Shown: positions 22,501 to 34,018, counted from the stretch's first letter. The stretch: DNA of 64,000 nt from Serinus canaria (GCF_022539315.1 NC_066316.1:103286179-103350178), one strand, 5' to 3'. Translations and numbers: made by a program. The notes: generated from the letters alone by a model not told the origin.

Positions 22501-25500
22501 CCATCTCTTAATAAATTGTTTTTTTAAAATTACTTGTAAAGGTAACAATAGCATATTAATAAATTTTGTTTATCTAGATATATAAATGCATAGCTGATCA
22601 ATGTTAAACAATGTGTGTGAGCATGGTAACAGTAAAGTAAATTATACAAAGAGTAAATTATTCACAAGGACATTTCTCTTTTTTCCTGGACTATTTTGGC
22701 TTTTTTGTTGTTTTTGTTGGTTTGGCTTGGGTATTTTTTCTTTTTTTTTTTTAATAAATCATGACATTAATACTCCCATTTTAAGAGGAAACTGCAAAAT
22801 CTGAGGTTGCAGATCTGGCAGTGCAGAAACTCATTTGTCTTAAAGCCAGTGTTGAAATTGGTGTCTCCTTGATTCCACTGAGGCTGTATTTGTTCAGCTC
22901 CCCTCTTTGGAACATTCCACTGGTTTTATGGTCAATGTACAAAAAAGAGCTGTTCAAGAGTCAGCTGGAGGAAGGCCAGTTCAGAGCATCACACCAACAT
23001 GGTTGGTTTCCAACCAACTGCCAGTTAACTTTTTATGTTTGCATTTAAATTCTCCAATGATAGATACAGATCCTGCTTGGATTTTGACTGTTTTAAAAAA
23101 CATTATTTTTCCAACCAGCCCTGGCAATTGTCCAAGGATATTCTGAATTCTTCTACAGCCCTACTGTGAAATTGAGAGTGTTCCAGTATTTGATATTCAA
23201 AATTTGGGGCATTCCTGTTGCCACTGGGATGCCCAACAAAACACACAAAACATGCTAAAGCTGTGTTTTTACACTGCCTTTGTGGTCAAGTCCAGACCAA
23301 CAAGAAACAATTTTTGCAGATGGTGTTTGTCTATATCCACCAATTTTATAACTGTGCTCTTACACAGCATCTTCAGCCACTTGATGGGATGGCAGGTGAT
23401 TTCCACTCTGAACCAGGGGAACAGCTAGGCAGCTCTTGAGGTCCCTTCCTACCCAATTTAACTTTGGATTCTACTCCAAACTGTGGAGAGATTCTGCCAA
23501 TATTTGACACCAGTTTTGCCCATCTGAAAACAGCTGGTGAGTTCATTCTTGCCCCACTCAGATTAGAGAAGATGCCAAAAATACAAGGTTTGGCACTGCA
23601 GCAGTTCTAATCTGAGTATTGTTCCCCTGGGGGCCCCCCAGCCATTCTCCAAATGCTGGTAGGCAATGGAGGAGACTCACATCCCCAAGGCAAGTGCCCC
23701 CAATTATTCCCATTGCCAACACCCCCAATTATTCCCATTTCAGGAATGCAGATTATGACAGATTGTATTTTTAAATACAGTGAGTCCTTCAAGGTATGAT
23801 AAGAGACAACATTAAACTAGTTTTAAATACAGTAACTGCTATAACTAAAGAAGGAGCAAACTAGCTCAAAATATGGACTAAAGAAGGAGCAAAACTAGCT
23901 CAATTCTTTTATGCCTCTTTTGGAAAGAGGCATAAAAGAATGAAAAGGGATTATACTTCCTGAGAGCATGTGAGTTGATAGACCATTTTTCAAACAGATT
24001 AAAAATGTCTAACACATTAAAAAGAGGCGCTTCAATAAGTAAACATATTCAGAAAAAAATCTGAACATTAAGTTATTACTTGAGCATGTTTTGTCATCTG
24101 AATTTAAGATAAAGCCTTCATAGCAGTCACAGGTCTATGATGCACTCACACAGACTTGCTGCCAATCATAGGTTCCTGGTGCACACACACCAGTTCACAC
24201 AGGATGTGCTTTGGAGAAGCAGCTATCCAAACCCAAGATAATATTTTTTAATGCTCCCCAATGGCAATGCTTTTCCATTATGGGAACCTCTCCTCTATGA
24301 ATCTTATCAGGAACTGCTGAGATGTGTAACTGATCTTGTCTTGGAGCAGCAATTGTCTTACTGGGGATTAAGACAATAATTAATGCAAGGGAGACCTTGT
24401 TCCCTCTGACCCAGCTGTGTAACACCACCAGATGTGAGGTGCCACATCGGCTCCAAAGGCACACTAGGAAAGGTTTCCAGTACACAGTAAATTTACAGTA
24501 AGGAGACTGGGAAGGAAAGAAGCACTTCTGACATTGTTATATTTTTACTGTAACACAAAGTCACTGAGAAGCTAATGAAAGGAACAGCAGGATAAAATTC
24601 AGCCTGGAGGGAAGGACATCACCTCAAACAGTCTTGCATGGTGGTACACACATTCCACGGTACTGCAAAGTGTGTGACTAACCCCAGCTCTTCTCAACAA
24701 TTTGTCAGTTCTGGGTTTGCTGAGTATTACATAAATTAGGGAAGGGCTTATTTACAAGTTGACAAAGACTGCATGGTGAGTATTTACTAAGATTGTTACA
24801 TATAAAGTTCTTTGTGTCTCTGACATTAGCTCAAGTGGGTGAGGCAGAGTGACACAGAACTGAGCTCCCCAGGCAGATACAAATATATTTACATCCTAAC
24901 AAGAGCTATTGCAATACATGCACTTGGCTGGGGAGGGCAGGGCTGGAAAGGGATCAGCAATCTGCTCTTACTGGAGCACCTCCTCTTGTCTGGGTTGAGG
25001 GTGTAGCCTTGGTGGCTGTCACAGGAGTAGAACTGATCACCCCTGACACAGACCTGCTCGCAGTCGTGCCTGCCAGGTGCGCACACATCGGCAGCTGAGG
25101 GAGGCATTCCAGAGAAAATATCACTCCACATCCAAACTTTAGGGAATATCAACCCATTTCCAAACTTTAGAGAATATCAATCCATAACCAAACTTTAGAG
25201 AATATCAATCCGCATCCAAACTTTAGAGAGTATCAGTCCATATCCAAACTTTAAAGAATATCAATCCATAACCAAACTTTAGAGAATATCAACCCATTTC
25301 CAAACTTTAGAGAATATCAATCCATAACCAAACTTTAGAGAATATCAATCCACATCCAAACTTTATAGAGTATCAGTCCATATCCAAACTTTAGAGAATA
25401 TCAATCCATATCCAAACTTTAGAGCTGTTCATAGTGATTCCCATTAGCAAATGTATCTTCATTTGCCTTCACACGAGGATGTTTTTACTGCATGTCGCTG

Positions 25501-28500
25501 TGCTGTTAACCAGAGCAGGGTGCACAGAGTGTGTTTTTATCTGACTATCAACGTCACAAAATTAGTAGGAAATTTTGGAATACTGGCCACACTTTTTTGC
25601 AGCTGTAACAGATGGCAAAAGGAATGGAGCTGGAAGTGAAGAAGTTACAAAACAATTATCCAATAGAATTTCAGAGAACAAATATCTTGATTTTAAGAGA
25701 CTATTTGGCATTATTTCAGCTCTAATTGAGTTGGAGAAGACACTGTTTTATGGCATGAAAAGACCATAAACAGAAAAGTATATGTGGCTGCTAAAAAAGA
25801 TGTGACACCCACTGCCAGTTACAAAGTGGGTACTTTATGTGTGAGGCTGCTGTTTCCTGCCAAATTTAACTCGTCAATTCTGAAAGGGCAAGCTGAGGAG
25901 GAGTTCCTATATTTGGATATCTTTGCAGTAAGAAGGCCCAGTAAGGCACAAGAAAAAATAAAGGGTGGAAAAAGAGAGAGAGAGAAAAAAGAGTGAGAAA
26001 GAAAGAAAGAAAGGAGAAGGGAAAGGAAGCAAAGGAAAAGAAGAAAAAAAAGAAAAGGTAAAAGAAAAGGGGAAAAAAGACTTCTCCCAGATCTAGACTA
26101 TTTTTGCATCATTTTTTGCACATCTTTGTGATGTAATTGCAACAAAGACCTGGATGGTTGGGAAGTCATTAACAGGATACTGCAAAATGAGATTCAAAAG
26201 GGGAAAAAAAGCAAGCATGTGAAGAAAATAATTTAAAGTTTGAGTAAGCAGAAGGAGAATCAGTGCTATTGAAATGAGGTTTGGGATTAGACTCCCAAAG
26301 GGGAGGCCTAACTGAATTTACATTCCATCACATGTTTATTGCCTCTCTGTAATGCCAGCTAAGAGCTCATCCTAAGCACCATATTTACAAAATCAGCTCC
26401 TAATCTTGGCAGGTAGAAATACTGAGACCCTTTGGCTTCACCTCTTTGAGATGTGAGACCTGTGACTTACCTTGAGAGATTTGTCCAGGAACTTCTTGGA
26501 ACTGGAAGCCTAAGTTCAATAGTTTGTCACACAAAATATAGTAAGGAAAGGGATTATAGTGGAAGTGGGGGGAAAAAAGGATTTTGCCTGAATAAATCGT
26601 GAGACATCCAAAGGAATTCAGAGTGAAGATCAAACCCTAATCAAGTGAAGATAATATAGAACAGATAACAATTTGTAGATAATATATATTTATGTGTACA
26701 TCCCAGAGTACCAGCTGCATCTACGCTTTTGTTCTCCACAAGAGACCAGCACTGAGAAGAAACATTTCCCTGCATCTTCTAGAGCTTTAAGGCTGGAATA
26801 TTTTCTAAGGTCCAAACACATCCACCAGAAAGAGCAATCACACTCATGATGGTACAGACTGCAATCATTGTTCCAGCACAGTCCATGCTCTCCCTCATCT
26901 CATTCCCTTGTGCTGCTTTACTGAAGAGTTTTCTGACAGAAGTGGTCCACATCACATATTGGATATGGCAATTCATGCTCCATAGGTGTGAAAATGCTGT
27001 GAAGTCCTGAACGAAATGCCAAATAGCATTTTAATTTTAACCAAATACAAGCTTCACCCTATTGCAGAAGAGCCAAGGATCTCATATTACTACTGTACCT
27101 ATGGAAAAACAAAGTTGCCGTGAGTTTTCAGGAGTTGTACAGAAACTCTGGGATAATTTATCAGAAAAATAACATCAATTAGCCAGATTTTTAAAAGCTG
27201 TTTGCTTTTAATGGAACACAATTTTTCTTTAATCAGATCTTACCTGAGCAAGTCTTCTTGTCTGGATTCAGAGTGTATCCTTCATAGCAGCCACAGCTGT
27301 AGGATCCATCATTACTCAGACAGACTTGGGCACAGTCATGCCTCCCAGGTGCACACATGTCCATGGCTGTGGTGAGCCATGGTTTAGGAAAGAAACCTGT
27401 TAATCCCTCCCAGATACTGTTTTAAATGCTCAACATTTTAAACTATAATTTCCTTATGATTTAACCAGTGTCCTACTACACTATTATTTTGTGCTGCAGA
27501 CAGGTGAATTCAGTTATTAATTATTTAATAGAGGAGGCAGATAATGTAAAACATGACTACACCATATCTCATGCAGTCCTGTCTTTCATCAGCAATCCCA
27601 AGAGTCCTGTACATCCCCAGTAAGGATGAAGAAACCCACATGAGATGAGCAATAACTTGCCCTGTGTCAGAATAAGCAGCTAAACAATGTTTATTGAATT
27701 CTGTGAAGAACATAAAATGGTAGATAAGTGCCAAACTGCATTTTTCTAATCAACAAATTTAAAGAAAAATGCAATGTTACTGTTATTGGAAACAAGGAAA
27801 AGACTACAGCTGAGTTCTCATTTTAGGGTAACTCACAGAAAACATGTCCATCATGAGTTTCATATATTCAAGTAGTCTTTAATTCTTACCTGAGCAAGTC
27901 TTCTTGTCTGGATTCAAGGTGTAGCCTTCGTAGCAGTCACAGACATAGGATCTGTTGTTACTCACACAGATCTGGTCACACTCGTGCCTCCCAGGTGCAC
28001 ACACATCCACAGCTTGGTAGGCATGTTAGAGAAACAACCAACTGTTAATAACAAGCAGTTTGGGATGGAGTGCACTCCTGTTTTTAAATATATTTTGATT
28101 TGGAATCAGCTCAGAAATGGCAATAGTAATTGAAGGAATTAGAACAAGTGCTAGGAGAAAATATCTACAGTGTCTACATTTGAAGACTTTGTTTCAGCAT
28201 CTGGCCCTAATGAATGGATCTGTAGGCACAATAAAAAGGACAGTGATAGAATCAAACTACATCTCGCCATTACTTGCAGCTGAGTTTTATTTATTATTTA
28301 TGTCTAGAATTCTTATTGAAAAAGATACATGTTTGTTGTTTCAACAGAAGCAAACAAGTAGCATTCCAAATCCAAGAATAGTGTTAATTTTTTTTTTTTC
28401 TAGTTGAACTCATTATCCAAAGGAATAATACCTGAGCAGGTTCTCTTATCTGGATTCAGTGTGTATCCTTCATAGCAGTCACAGAGGTGGGATGCCCCGT

Positions 28501-31500
28501 TACTCACACAGAGCTGCTGGCAGCCGTGTCTCCCCAGGGCACACACGTTCACAGCTACAAAGGGCAGTGACAGAGAGCTGCTTCAGTCCCCCCAGAGGAA
28601 AGGAACAGGCATTACTCATTCATGCTTACACAAGTACATCTTGCACTCTTTGCTGGATTACTGGTAGTAAATGTCAGTGCTGTGTTGCTGTCACAACAAG
28701 TTACAGACCTCCTTTGCAGCACTTCATAGCCAGGAGAGAGAGGTCACAAACGGCACAGAAATAACTCATTACCTGAGGTGGCAGGAGAAAAGATGAATTG
28801 AAAATGAGGTGGTTCAACAAGGAGAGATATTCAGCATTCAGTAACATTACATGGGAAAGGAGAACTCAGCCATGAAAAGCTCTTCTGGCTCTTTGTATGC
28901 AGTTCCTTTCTATTATGGACAAGGGGAAGGGGAAGGGGAAGGGGAAGGGGAAGGGGAAGGGGAAGGGGAAGGGGAAGGGGAAGGGGAAGGGGAAGGGGAA
29001 GGGGAAGGTTAGGTTTTACCTGAGATTTTTACTTAGATTTTTAGTTACTAATTAGTAGTTAATGTGGGTATGGATTACTGGTAAAATCAATCTCCAAAGC
29101 AATACCAGTGAGATAAAAAATCAGAAGCGAGACTGCTTAAACCTTCTCATATGTTTCTGAAAACAAGGCAATTTTGTGGCAACAAAATGGCAAAATTCCC
29201 ATTTTCTAAAACAAGGAAGATTTAGAATTCTGCTAGAAAAGGCTGATAGAGTTGTCTTGTCTTTACATTTTACATGAACAAAATCTCTGGGTGATCTTTT
29301 CAAGCATAAGTAAGAAGCTCAGACTCAAATGGTCAGATTTTTGTGGTAGGAAAGTTAAACGTCCACTGACTTGGGCAGCTATTCAAGGCTAAGACTTTTC
29401 CATCACTGGGATGGCTTCATGCTGAATAATGCTCTCAGTGCATCAAGAACTTGATTCTAGCCAGCTATTTTTCCCCTGAACATTAATTTCTCTGTTTTCA
29501 GTTCACCCTGCAAATAAATTAATTGCCTTGGTCAAAGTGAAAGAAAATTCTAATTGCCACTGGAGAGTCCAGGTTTCTGACCAAAAAGCACTCCAGAGCT
29601 GTAAAGAGACCCAGTTTACCACACTGTCTTACAAGACCCTCTTAGATTCATTTGGTTTATAGGAGTCTTTTTAAAGACTGTTTCCTTCACCCTGTTTTTT
29701 TCATGAATCCCAGATTCTGGCAAACTGCACGCAGGCAACTCAGAGTTCCACTGGAAGTGTACATGTGTGACCTCTCTGATTTACCCTCCAGCCTTGCAGG
29801 GGCTAATTTCTATGCTTCAGCACAATAAACAGTTTATTCCTAAGAACGAGAGATTTTTCTTTGCTGCTATGAAAGGACTTGCTTTGGTGAAAACATGGGT
29901 GGACATGAGTGCCATGTTCACAGCACACGTACCTGTCCAGCCAGGTGGGCACTGGTGAGGATCTGGTCACACCAGCAGCACAATGTGCTGTCAAGCCAAA
30001 CCTCAAGGCATTTCCTGTGCTAATTATTGGCAAAGTGTCCTGTCTGCAGATGGGCTTACACATTTATTTCATACCTAGAAAAAGAGGTTTATTCACTTTA
30101 AACATACTCAAAAGGTATGGTGGTAATTTTCAGTAAGGCTCTGAAATAACAAAAGTAACACACTGCCAACCAAGTTCCCAAGGAAGTGGCTGTTATTTTA
30201 ACCCCTTTACAATGTCATTTATACCTATTTTACCTATTATTTGCTGGAGATTTATTTTAAAGTAAATTTCTTCAAAATTCACTAGAAAAATCTACTTTGC
30301 ACAAGTTTTTCGTCGGAAAGCTGTCATTTGATTTTTGTGAGTAGGGCTGTGTCACAGCTACCTATAGGCAGTTCTAAATACTCCAGATGACCTTTTTTCC
30401 CTGTAAATGACAGTAACAGCCCACTCTGGCCTAGTATTGTTAGTGGAGTTCTAGCCTAAACCAAATACATACAGCATTTTTATAAGATCAGCCCTGAAAA
30501 AGCAAAACTAATTAATCCCATCCCACAGCTCCTTGTCTAAATAAAGTTGCAGAGAAACAGAGGGAGGTGTGAGCCTGGCACACTGGAAAAGCCCAGCAAA
30601 GCCTAAGGAGTGAAAGCCTGTCCTGAGATGACCTGCTGCTGCATTTGGGCACTTTATCCTGCACCAGATTCCTCAAGCCAGTGCGGTGGCTTACCTGTGA
30701 TGCTGATTGTCCTACTCTGAACCTGTAGGGAATCCCTTCAGCTCCACACTGACACCCTCCTTGCTTCCCAGTGAGATGGGAAAAGAAACGAGCAGCCTGC
30801 ACAGCTCTGGTGTGTACCTTCAGTAATTCAGAAAATATATGCAGTGAAACCTTCTCCAGATTGCTGTGACTTCTCTTTCCCTCTAAATATGACCAACTGC
30901 ACAAGGAGGTCCACTCCTTGTGGTCAGGTCTGTTACCTACACTGAGGTCACTGTTCAAAATGAAAGGCTGTTACTTGGCCTCCACTGAAAAAGTGAGTTG
31001 GCTTGTTTGCCCAGTGGATGGTAAAGGAAATATTTAGATGTAATACATAACACTTCTGAAAAACGTCTTTCTTAAGGAGTGGAACCGCTGCAGCAGTCAA
31101 AAGAAGCCAAGTTACACTGCTCTCTTGGACTGCTCCCCTTACCACAGAAAGTCTCCCTGAATCTGGATGTCAGCTTTTCAATCACCCCGTAGGTCTCCAC
31201 ATAGAAGACGTGTTCATCCAGGGGCTCGCTGGCCATCATCCTCAGGGACTGCACGTCTGCCCGGTCCACTCCGACCGCGTAGATCTCGATGCCGGCTGTC
31301 CGCGCGCTCGCCGCCACACCCTGAACCTGGTCCTGCGGCCGTCCATCCGTCACAACAATGACCACCTTGGGGATGTTGAAGGTCGCCGGCCTGGCGCCCA
31401 TCTCCTCGGTGAAGACTTCTTCCATGGCAGTTTGGATGGCCAGGCCGGTCATCGTGCCAGCAGACAAGGGCTCAATGCGGGACACAGCCTCCTTCAGAGA

Positions 31501-33438
31501 GGCTTTGTCAAAGTAGGTCCGGAGGGGAAACTCCACCTTGACGGTGCTGGCATAGTTCATGACGGCCACGCGCGTCGTTCTTTCGCCAACATCCAGGGTA
31601 TCGATCATTTCTGACAGGAAGATCTTCACTTTCTCAAACTCTTTGGGTCGGACACTGCGGGAGCTGTCTACAATGAAGACGAGGTCTAGAGGCCGGTTCT
31701 TGCAGGCAGTGTCTGCCCAGAGGGAAGGAAAACGCTTCAGTCACCTCCTGCATGGGACAAGAGCTCTCACCCAAGGGCAGCGAGTGCTGTCATGGCAAAC
31801 TACTCCTGCCACATAATGCTGGTTGATTCCTTATGAAGAGGCTTCAATTTATAGTGAGCAACATATTAGAGAGTTGTAAATATTAATTTTGACAAATAAT
31901 AAATAACTGTTTTTTTCTAAGCATTAATAGCCTTTAAAATGTCTAACTATCCTTGAAACAAAGGGTGGTAGTTTTCATGTAGCAACCAACAAAGAGATGA
32001 AACAATTATATATAAATGCATTCACTATTTATTTTCATAAAGCTTGAATTCCAGTTTTTATAATAAAAAATGGCAAAACGTCTGACTAGACCATATAGGG
32101 AATGGATTGTAATATATTTTTGGATAGTAACAATATAAACTGCTAACTAGGAATTATTTCTTGTTTGTAAAGCACAATCCAAAATATACAACAAGAACAA
32201 ATAAAGGCCAACACGGAAAAAGACACAAATGATGTTGTAAAAATGTTTCTTTGGAAATTGTTCTTGTTTATGGCTTCTAGAGCAGAGAAAGAAAAGTGAA
32301 ATTACTCTTGAGTAATTTTATATGTAAAAATAAACATTTACACACACATTTCCAAAATTCCTCACTGCCAGGTAAATCTAGACAGATGCAGAAAAGCCAT
32401 AGCTTAGATCAGAGACAAGCATCACTTCTAGGGAGACAAAAACCAATCAAGACAGTCACAGCGTGCAACAGAAATGCCCCCTCCCTGTCCTGATACCACA
32501 TCCTGACACAGATGGTACCATGTACTTAATTTATACCATCAAGGTTGGATTTGCAGCTAAAAAATGGACAACCCGAAACAGGAATATTTCTATAAAAGAG
32601 ACATTCTGGCTCATCAGTGCATTAAATAGCAAAATATGAGGTGTTCAGTTTGAATTCACACCTTGAGGGCTGTTTTGGGAACCTGACACACCTCTCCTGG
32701 CTACTATCAAGTTGACTTTTATTATTCCATTCCATCTTAAATTTAAAAAATCTTCACAAGTATCTTAAAAGTAGAGGTGGAAACAGCACCTTTTTTTTTT
32801 CCCAAGGCATTAGAAACCTTTTTTCTCGGATTCAAGTGAAAAGAGAGGGAAAAAAAAGAAATTGCATAAATTCCCTCAGAAAACACAGCAGCATAGTTGA
32901 TTTTGCCTTTGGATGGAGTAATAGACCAGACGAATCTAGGATCCCACCCAGGTATATTCTATATCATTCTATGTTCATCCTATAACTCAGTTTTGCCTTT
33001 GGGAAGCTGAAAAAAACATGAAGAAAAAGAAATGTTAGTGCATGCATGCGTAGCTTAAGACATGAAAAAAAAAAAAAAGAAAAAAAAAAAAAAGAAAAAA
33101 AAAGACAAGCAAGGTTTGTCCAAAAAAAATAAAAGATAGAAAGAAAAAAGAGCCAGTGCAGCGTTTGTAGGTAAAGCCTTTTCAGCAACCTGGTCCTTCC
33201 ACGAATCTGAAATAAAGATGTTTCGAGCAATGAGCACAGGTAGGGAAGAGCTACGCGGGGTTCCGCGGCGCGGAGCGGCAGCGCGGAGCCGCGGGCCCGG
33301 AGCGGTACCTGCGGAGTGGCCGCCGGGGCGCGGCTGGCGGCGCGGGCGGAGCGCGGGGCCCCGCGGGGCCGTGGGCAGCGGCGGCAGCGCCAGCGCCAGC
33401 GCCAGGCAGCAGCCCAGGATGCCGAGCCCCCGCCTCAT
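19524..33438 (-). CDS. MATN3: MATN3 (matrilin-3), complete coding region in eight exons
   Basis: Matrilin-3 is a secreted oligomeric adaptor of cartilage matrix. The exons, in gene order, are 33309-33438, 31143-31712, 28432-28554, 27890-28012, 27244-27366, 24972-25094, 21362-21469 and 19524-19579. They total 1356 bases, or 451 residues plus a stop, and every internal exon is phase 1 to phase 1. The domains are a signal peptide (about 1-25), a basic linker, a vWA domain with MIDAS residues DSSRS (about 48-230), four EGF domains (234-397), a Cys-x-Cys hinge, and a coiled coil ending at 451. The human protein (486 residues) has the same plan. The Cys pair and coiled coil serve disulfide-linked oligomer assembly in this family. 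The last intron has U12-type AT-AC ends. Human MATN3 variants cause epiphyseal dysplasia. Confidence 0.97.
19580..21361 (-). other. MATN3 intron 7, U12-type AT-AC intron
   Basis: The donor is ATATCCTTTTT (from 21361 downward). The branch-site element CCCTTAAC is at 19590-19597, and the intron ends in CCAC at 19580, about 11 bases after the branch adenine. All three fit minor-spliceosome AT-AC consensus. Other matrilin genes are known to have an AT-AC intron at this place in the coiled coil. Confidence 0.93.
20705..20905. other. GC-rich islet inside MATN3 intron 7
   Basis: About 200 bases of GC-rich, modestly CpG-containing sequence stand out from AT-rich intron. Open frames cross it on both strands, but none resembles a known protein or matrilin. 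It may be a regulatory element or an old insertion. Confidence 0.4.
21362..21469 (-). CDS. MATN3: MATN3 exon 7: Cys hinge and first part of coiled coil
   Basis: Encodes [20 protein letters not shown] then [11 protein letters not shown]. It lines up with the human segment containing [20 protein letters not shown]. The C-K-C pair is the interchain disulfide hinge. The acceptor is TTCTCTCTTAG, and the donor is ATATCCTTTTT, a U12 AT-AC site. It is 108 bases, phase 1 to 1. Too short and too diverged to stand out as an open frame. Confidence 0.92.
23385..23475 (+). mobile_element. Possible degraded CR1 3' end
   Basis: Contains AGCTCTTGAGGTCCCTTCCT-ACCCAA followed by a TGGATTCTA-like tail, resembling the last bases of CR1 on the plus strand. 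It is too short and diverged to be certain. Confidence 0.35.
23844..23941. repeat. Tandem 33-base duplication plus perfect 18-bp hairpin
   Basis: ACTAAAGAAGGAGCAAACTA occurs at 23844 and again at 23877 with one inserted A. The second copy runs straight into an inverted repeat with arms at 23903-23920 and 23924-23941, which are perfectly complementary around a 3-base loop. Confidence 0.9.
24080..24198 (-). pseudogene. Dead fifth EGF exon of MATN3
   Basis: On the minus strand this intron 6 stretch aligns along its length with the EGF exons, including [18 protein letters not shown] and TCS codons, and keeps a GT at the donor position (24079-24078). Five of six Cys codons remain; the second is TGG. 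Two codons are deleted, an in-frame TAG sits between Cys3 and Cys4, and the acceptor AG is lost. It therefore cannot be used as an EGF exon. Confidence 0.85.
24972..25094 (-). CDS. MATN3: MATN3 exon 6: EGF domain 4 (one Cys replaced)
   Basis: It is 123 bases, phase 1 to 1, encoding [29 protein letters not shown] and RRC. Where EGF1-3 have C-x-C (CDC or CGC) this domain has CDS, so the fifth of the six canonical Cys is Ser here. One EGF disulfide partner is therefore missing, unless this is an assembly error. The donor is CCA-GTAAGA. Confidence 0.95.
25112..25424. repeat. 28-base minisatellite, about 11 copies
   Basis: The unit is about CCAAACTTTAGAGAATATCA plus TCCATAA, repeated about 11 times with small variants (CCCATTT, CCACAT, CCATAT). 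It begins about 17 bases upstream of the EGF4 exon, so it occupies the region where that intron's branch point should be. Confidence 0.95.
25965..26078. repeat. Purine-rich tract
   Basis: An almost pure A/G run of about 110 bases with GAAA and GGAAAA motifs in MATN3 intron 5. It is a simple repeat that may form non-B DNA. Confidence 0.8.
27244..27366 (-). CDS. MATN3: MATN3 exon 5: EGF domain 3
   Basis: It is 123 bases, phase 1 to 1. All six Cys are present ([31 protein letters not shown]). Confidence 0.97.
27890..28012 (-). CDS. MATN3: MATN3 exon 4: EGF domain 2
   Basis: It is 123 bases, phase 1 to 1. All six EGF Cys are present ([31 protein letters not shown]). Confidence 0.97.
28432..28554 (-). 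CDS. MATN3: MATN3 exon 3: EGF domain 1
   Basis: It is 123 bases, phase 1 to 1. The six Cys lie in [13 protein letters not shown], then [15 protein letters not shown] and the final TCS. Confidence 0.97.
28921..29008. repeat. (AAGGGG)n hexamer microsatellite
   Basis: An uninterrupted array of 88 bases, about 14.7 copies. The plus strand has a G4 run every six bases, so it is a strong G-quadruplex candidate. It lies in MATN3 intron 2, about 370 bases upstream of EGF exon 1 in gene direction. Confidence 0.98.
31143..31712 (-). CDS. MATN3: MATN3 exon 2: von Willebrand A domain
   Basis: It starts in phase 1 with [12 protein letters not shown], then the DSSRS MIDAS motif. Family blocks follow: [33 protein letters not shown] and AVGVDRADV, closing with [12 protein letters not shown] and ETFC. 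The 190 codons are intact. The sequence is GC-richer than its introns, typical for this exon. Confidence 0.98.
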
Positions 33439-33680
33439 GGTGCTGCTGCCGCCGGCCCGCGCCCGCCGCGCCGCCTTTAAAGCTGCCGGCAGCGGGAAAG
33501 GGGACGGGACACCGAGGGGGCATCGGCCGCCGCCGCCGCCTCCCCAGGGCGGGCCGGGGGCCCTCGCTCCCCCGCCCCGACGGGCGCTCAGCCCTGGGGA
33601 GAGGGAAGGGGGCGAGGATCAGAGCTCCTCGTTGGGAGCGTGCGGCAGGGCCGGGGTAGGGCTCAAACCTGGACACAGGG
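33240..33680 (-). promoter_or_regulatory. MATN3 CpG-rich promoter and first exon
   Basis: A dense GC and CpG block around the MATN3 start. A TTTAAA box at 33476-33481 lies 38-43 bases upstream of the ATG. If it is the TATA element, the 5' UTR would be very short. The long open frames on both strands here are base-composition artefacts. Confidence 0.7.
33309..33438 (-). CDS. MATN3: MATN3 exon 1: signal peptide and basic linker
   Basis: The ATG is at 33438-33436. It encodes [20 protein letters not shown], a clear signal peptide, then an Arg/Pro-rich linker. The donor CAG-GTACC ends the exon in phase 1, matching exon 2. The sequence is extremely GC-rich. Confidence 0.93.
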
Positions 33681-34018
33681 GGAGCTGAGACACCGTTCTT
33701 CCTTCCAGGCTAATTATGCATTTCAGTCTCCAGGACGGTAGTTGCAAAGAACGGGAGAAAAACTCCTAATCTGATCACCGAGGCACAAGGAACTGCCCGC
33801 TCTGTTGCCAAATTTGGCCGAGGACATTTTGGCCAGTTCCTGCAGGAAGCTGCAGTGAGCTTTTGGGAAAGCACAGCTTAAGGCACAAAGGCACCCCGAT
33901 CTCCAGCATCAGGGCGTTGGAAGATGCTTTTGCCAAATCTGTATCTTGTCGTACTGCAGTGTGAAAAATGCATATTTTATTATTGGCCTTTCGCAAATAT
34001 TAAAATTAATATTATATG

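Larger units (their letters stand above)
21470..33308 (-). other. MATN3 introns 1-6
   Basis: The introns are 31713-33308, 28555-31142, 28013-28431, 27367-27889, 25095-27243 and 21470-24971. They hold the G-rich hexamer repeat (intron 2), the 28-base minisatellite and purine tract (intron 5), and a dead EGF exon, a CR1 scrap and a hairpin (intron 6). No other gene was seen. Confidence 0.8.

Noticed and set aside
23134..23142. A second perfect ATATCCTT (U12 donor) on the minus strand in MATN3 intron 6.
   Set aside because: The sequence before it does not encode the Cys hinge or heptads; the site at 21351-21361 does, in the right phase.
25112..25424. Regularly spaced repeats resembling a CRISPR array.
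   Set aside because: The units are contiguous with no unique spacers, in a vertebrate intron: a minisatellite.
31167..31614. Plus-strand open frames opposite the vWA exon.
   Set aside because: They are antisense shadows of a conserved, GC-richer coding exon.
33218..33688. Long open frames on both strands around MATN3 exon 1 (up to 156 codons).
   Set aside because: They are GC-rich shadows of MATN3 exon 1 and its promoter, with Pro/Arg/Gly-rich low-complexity products.
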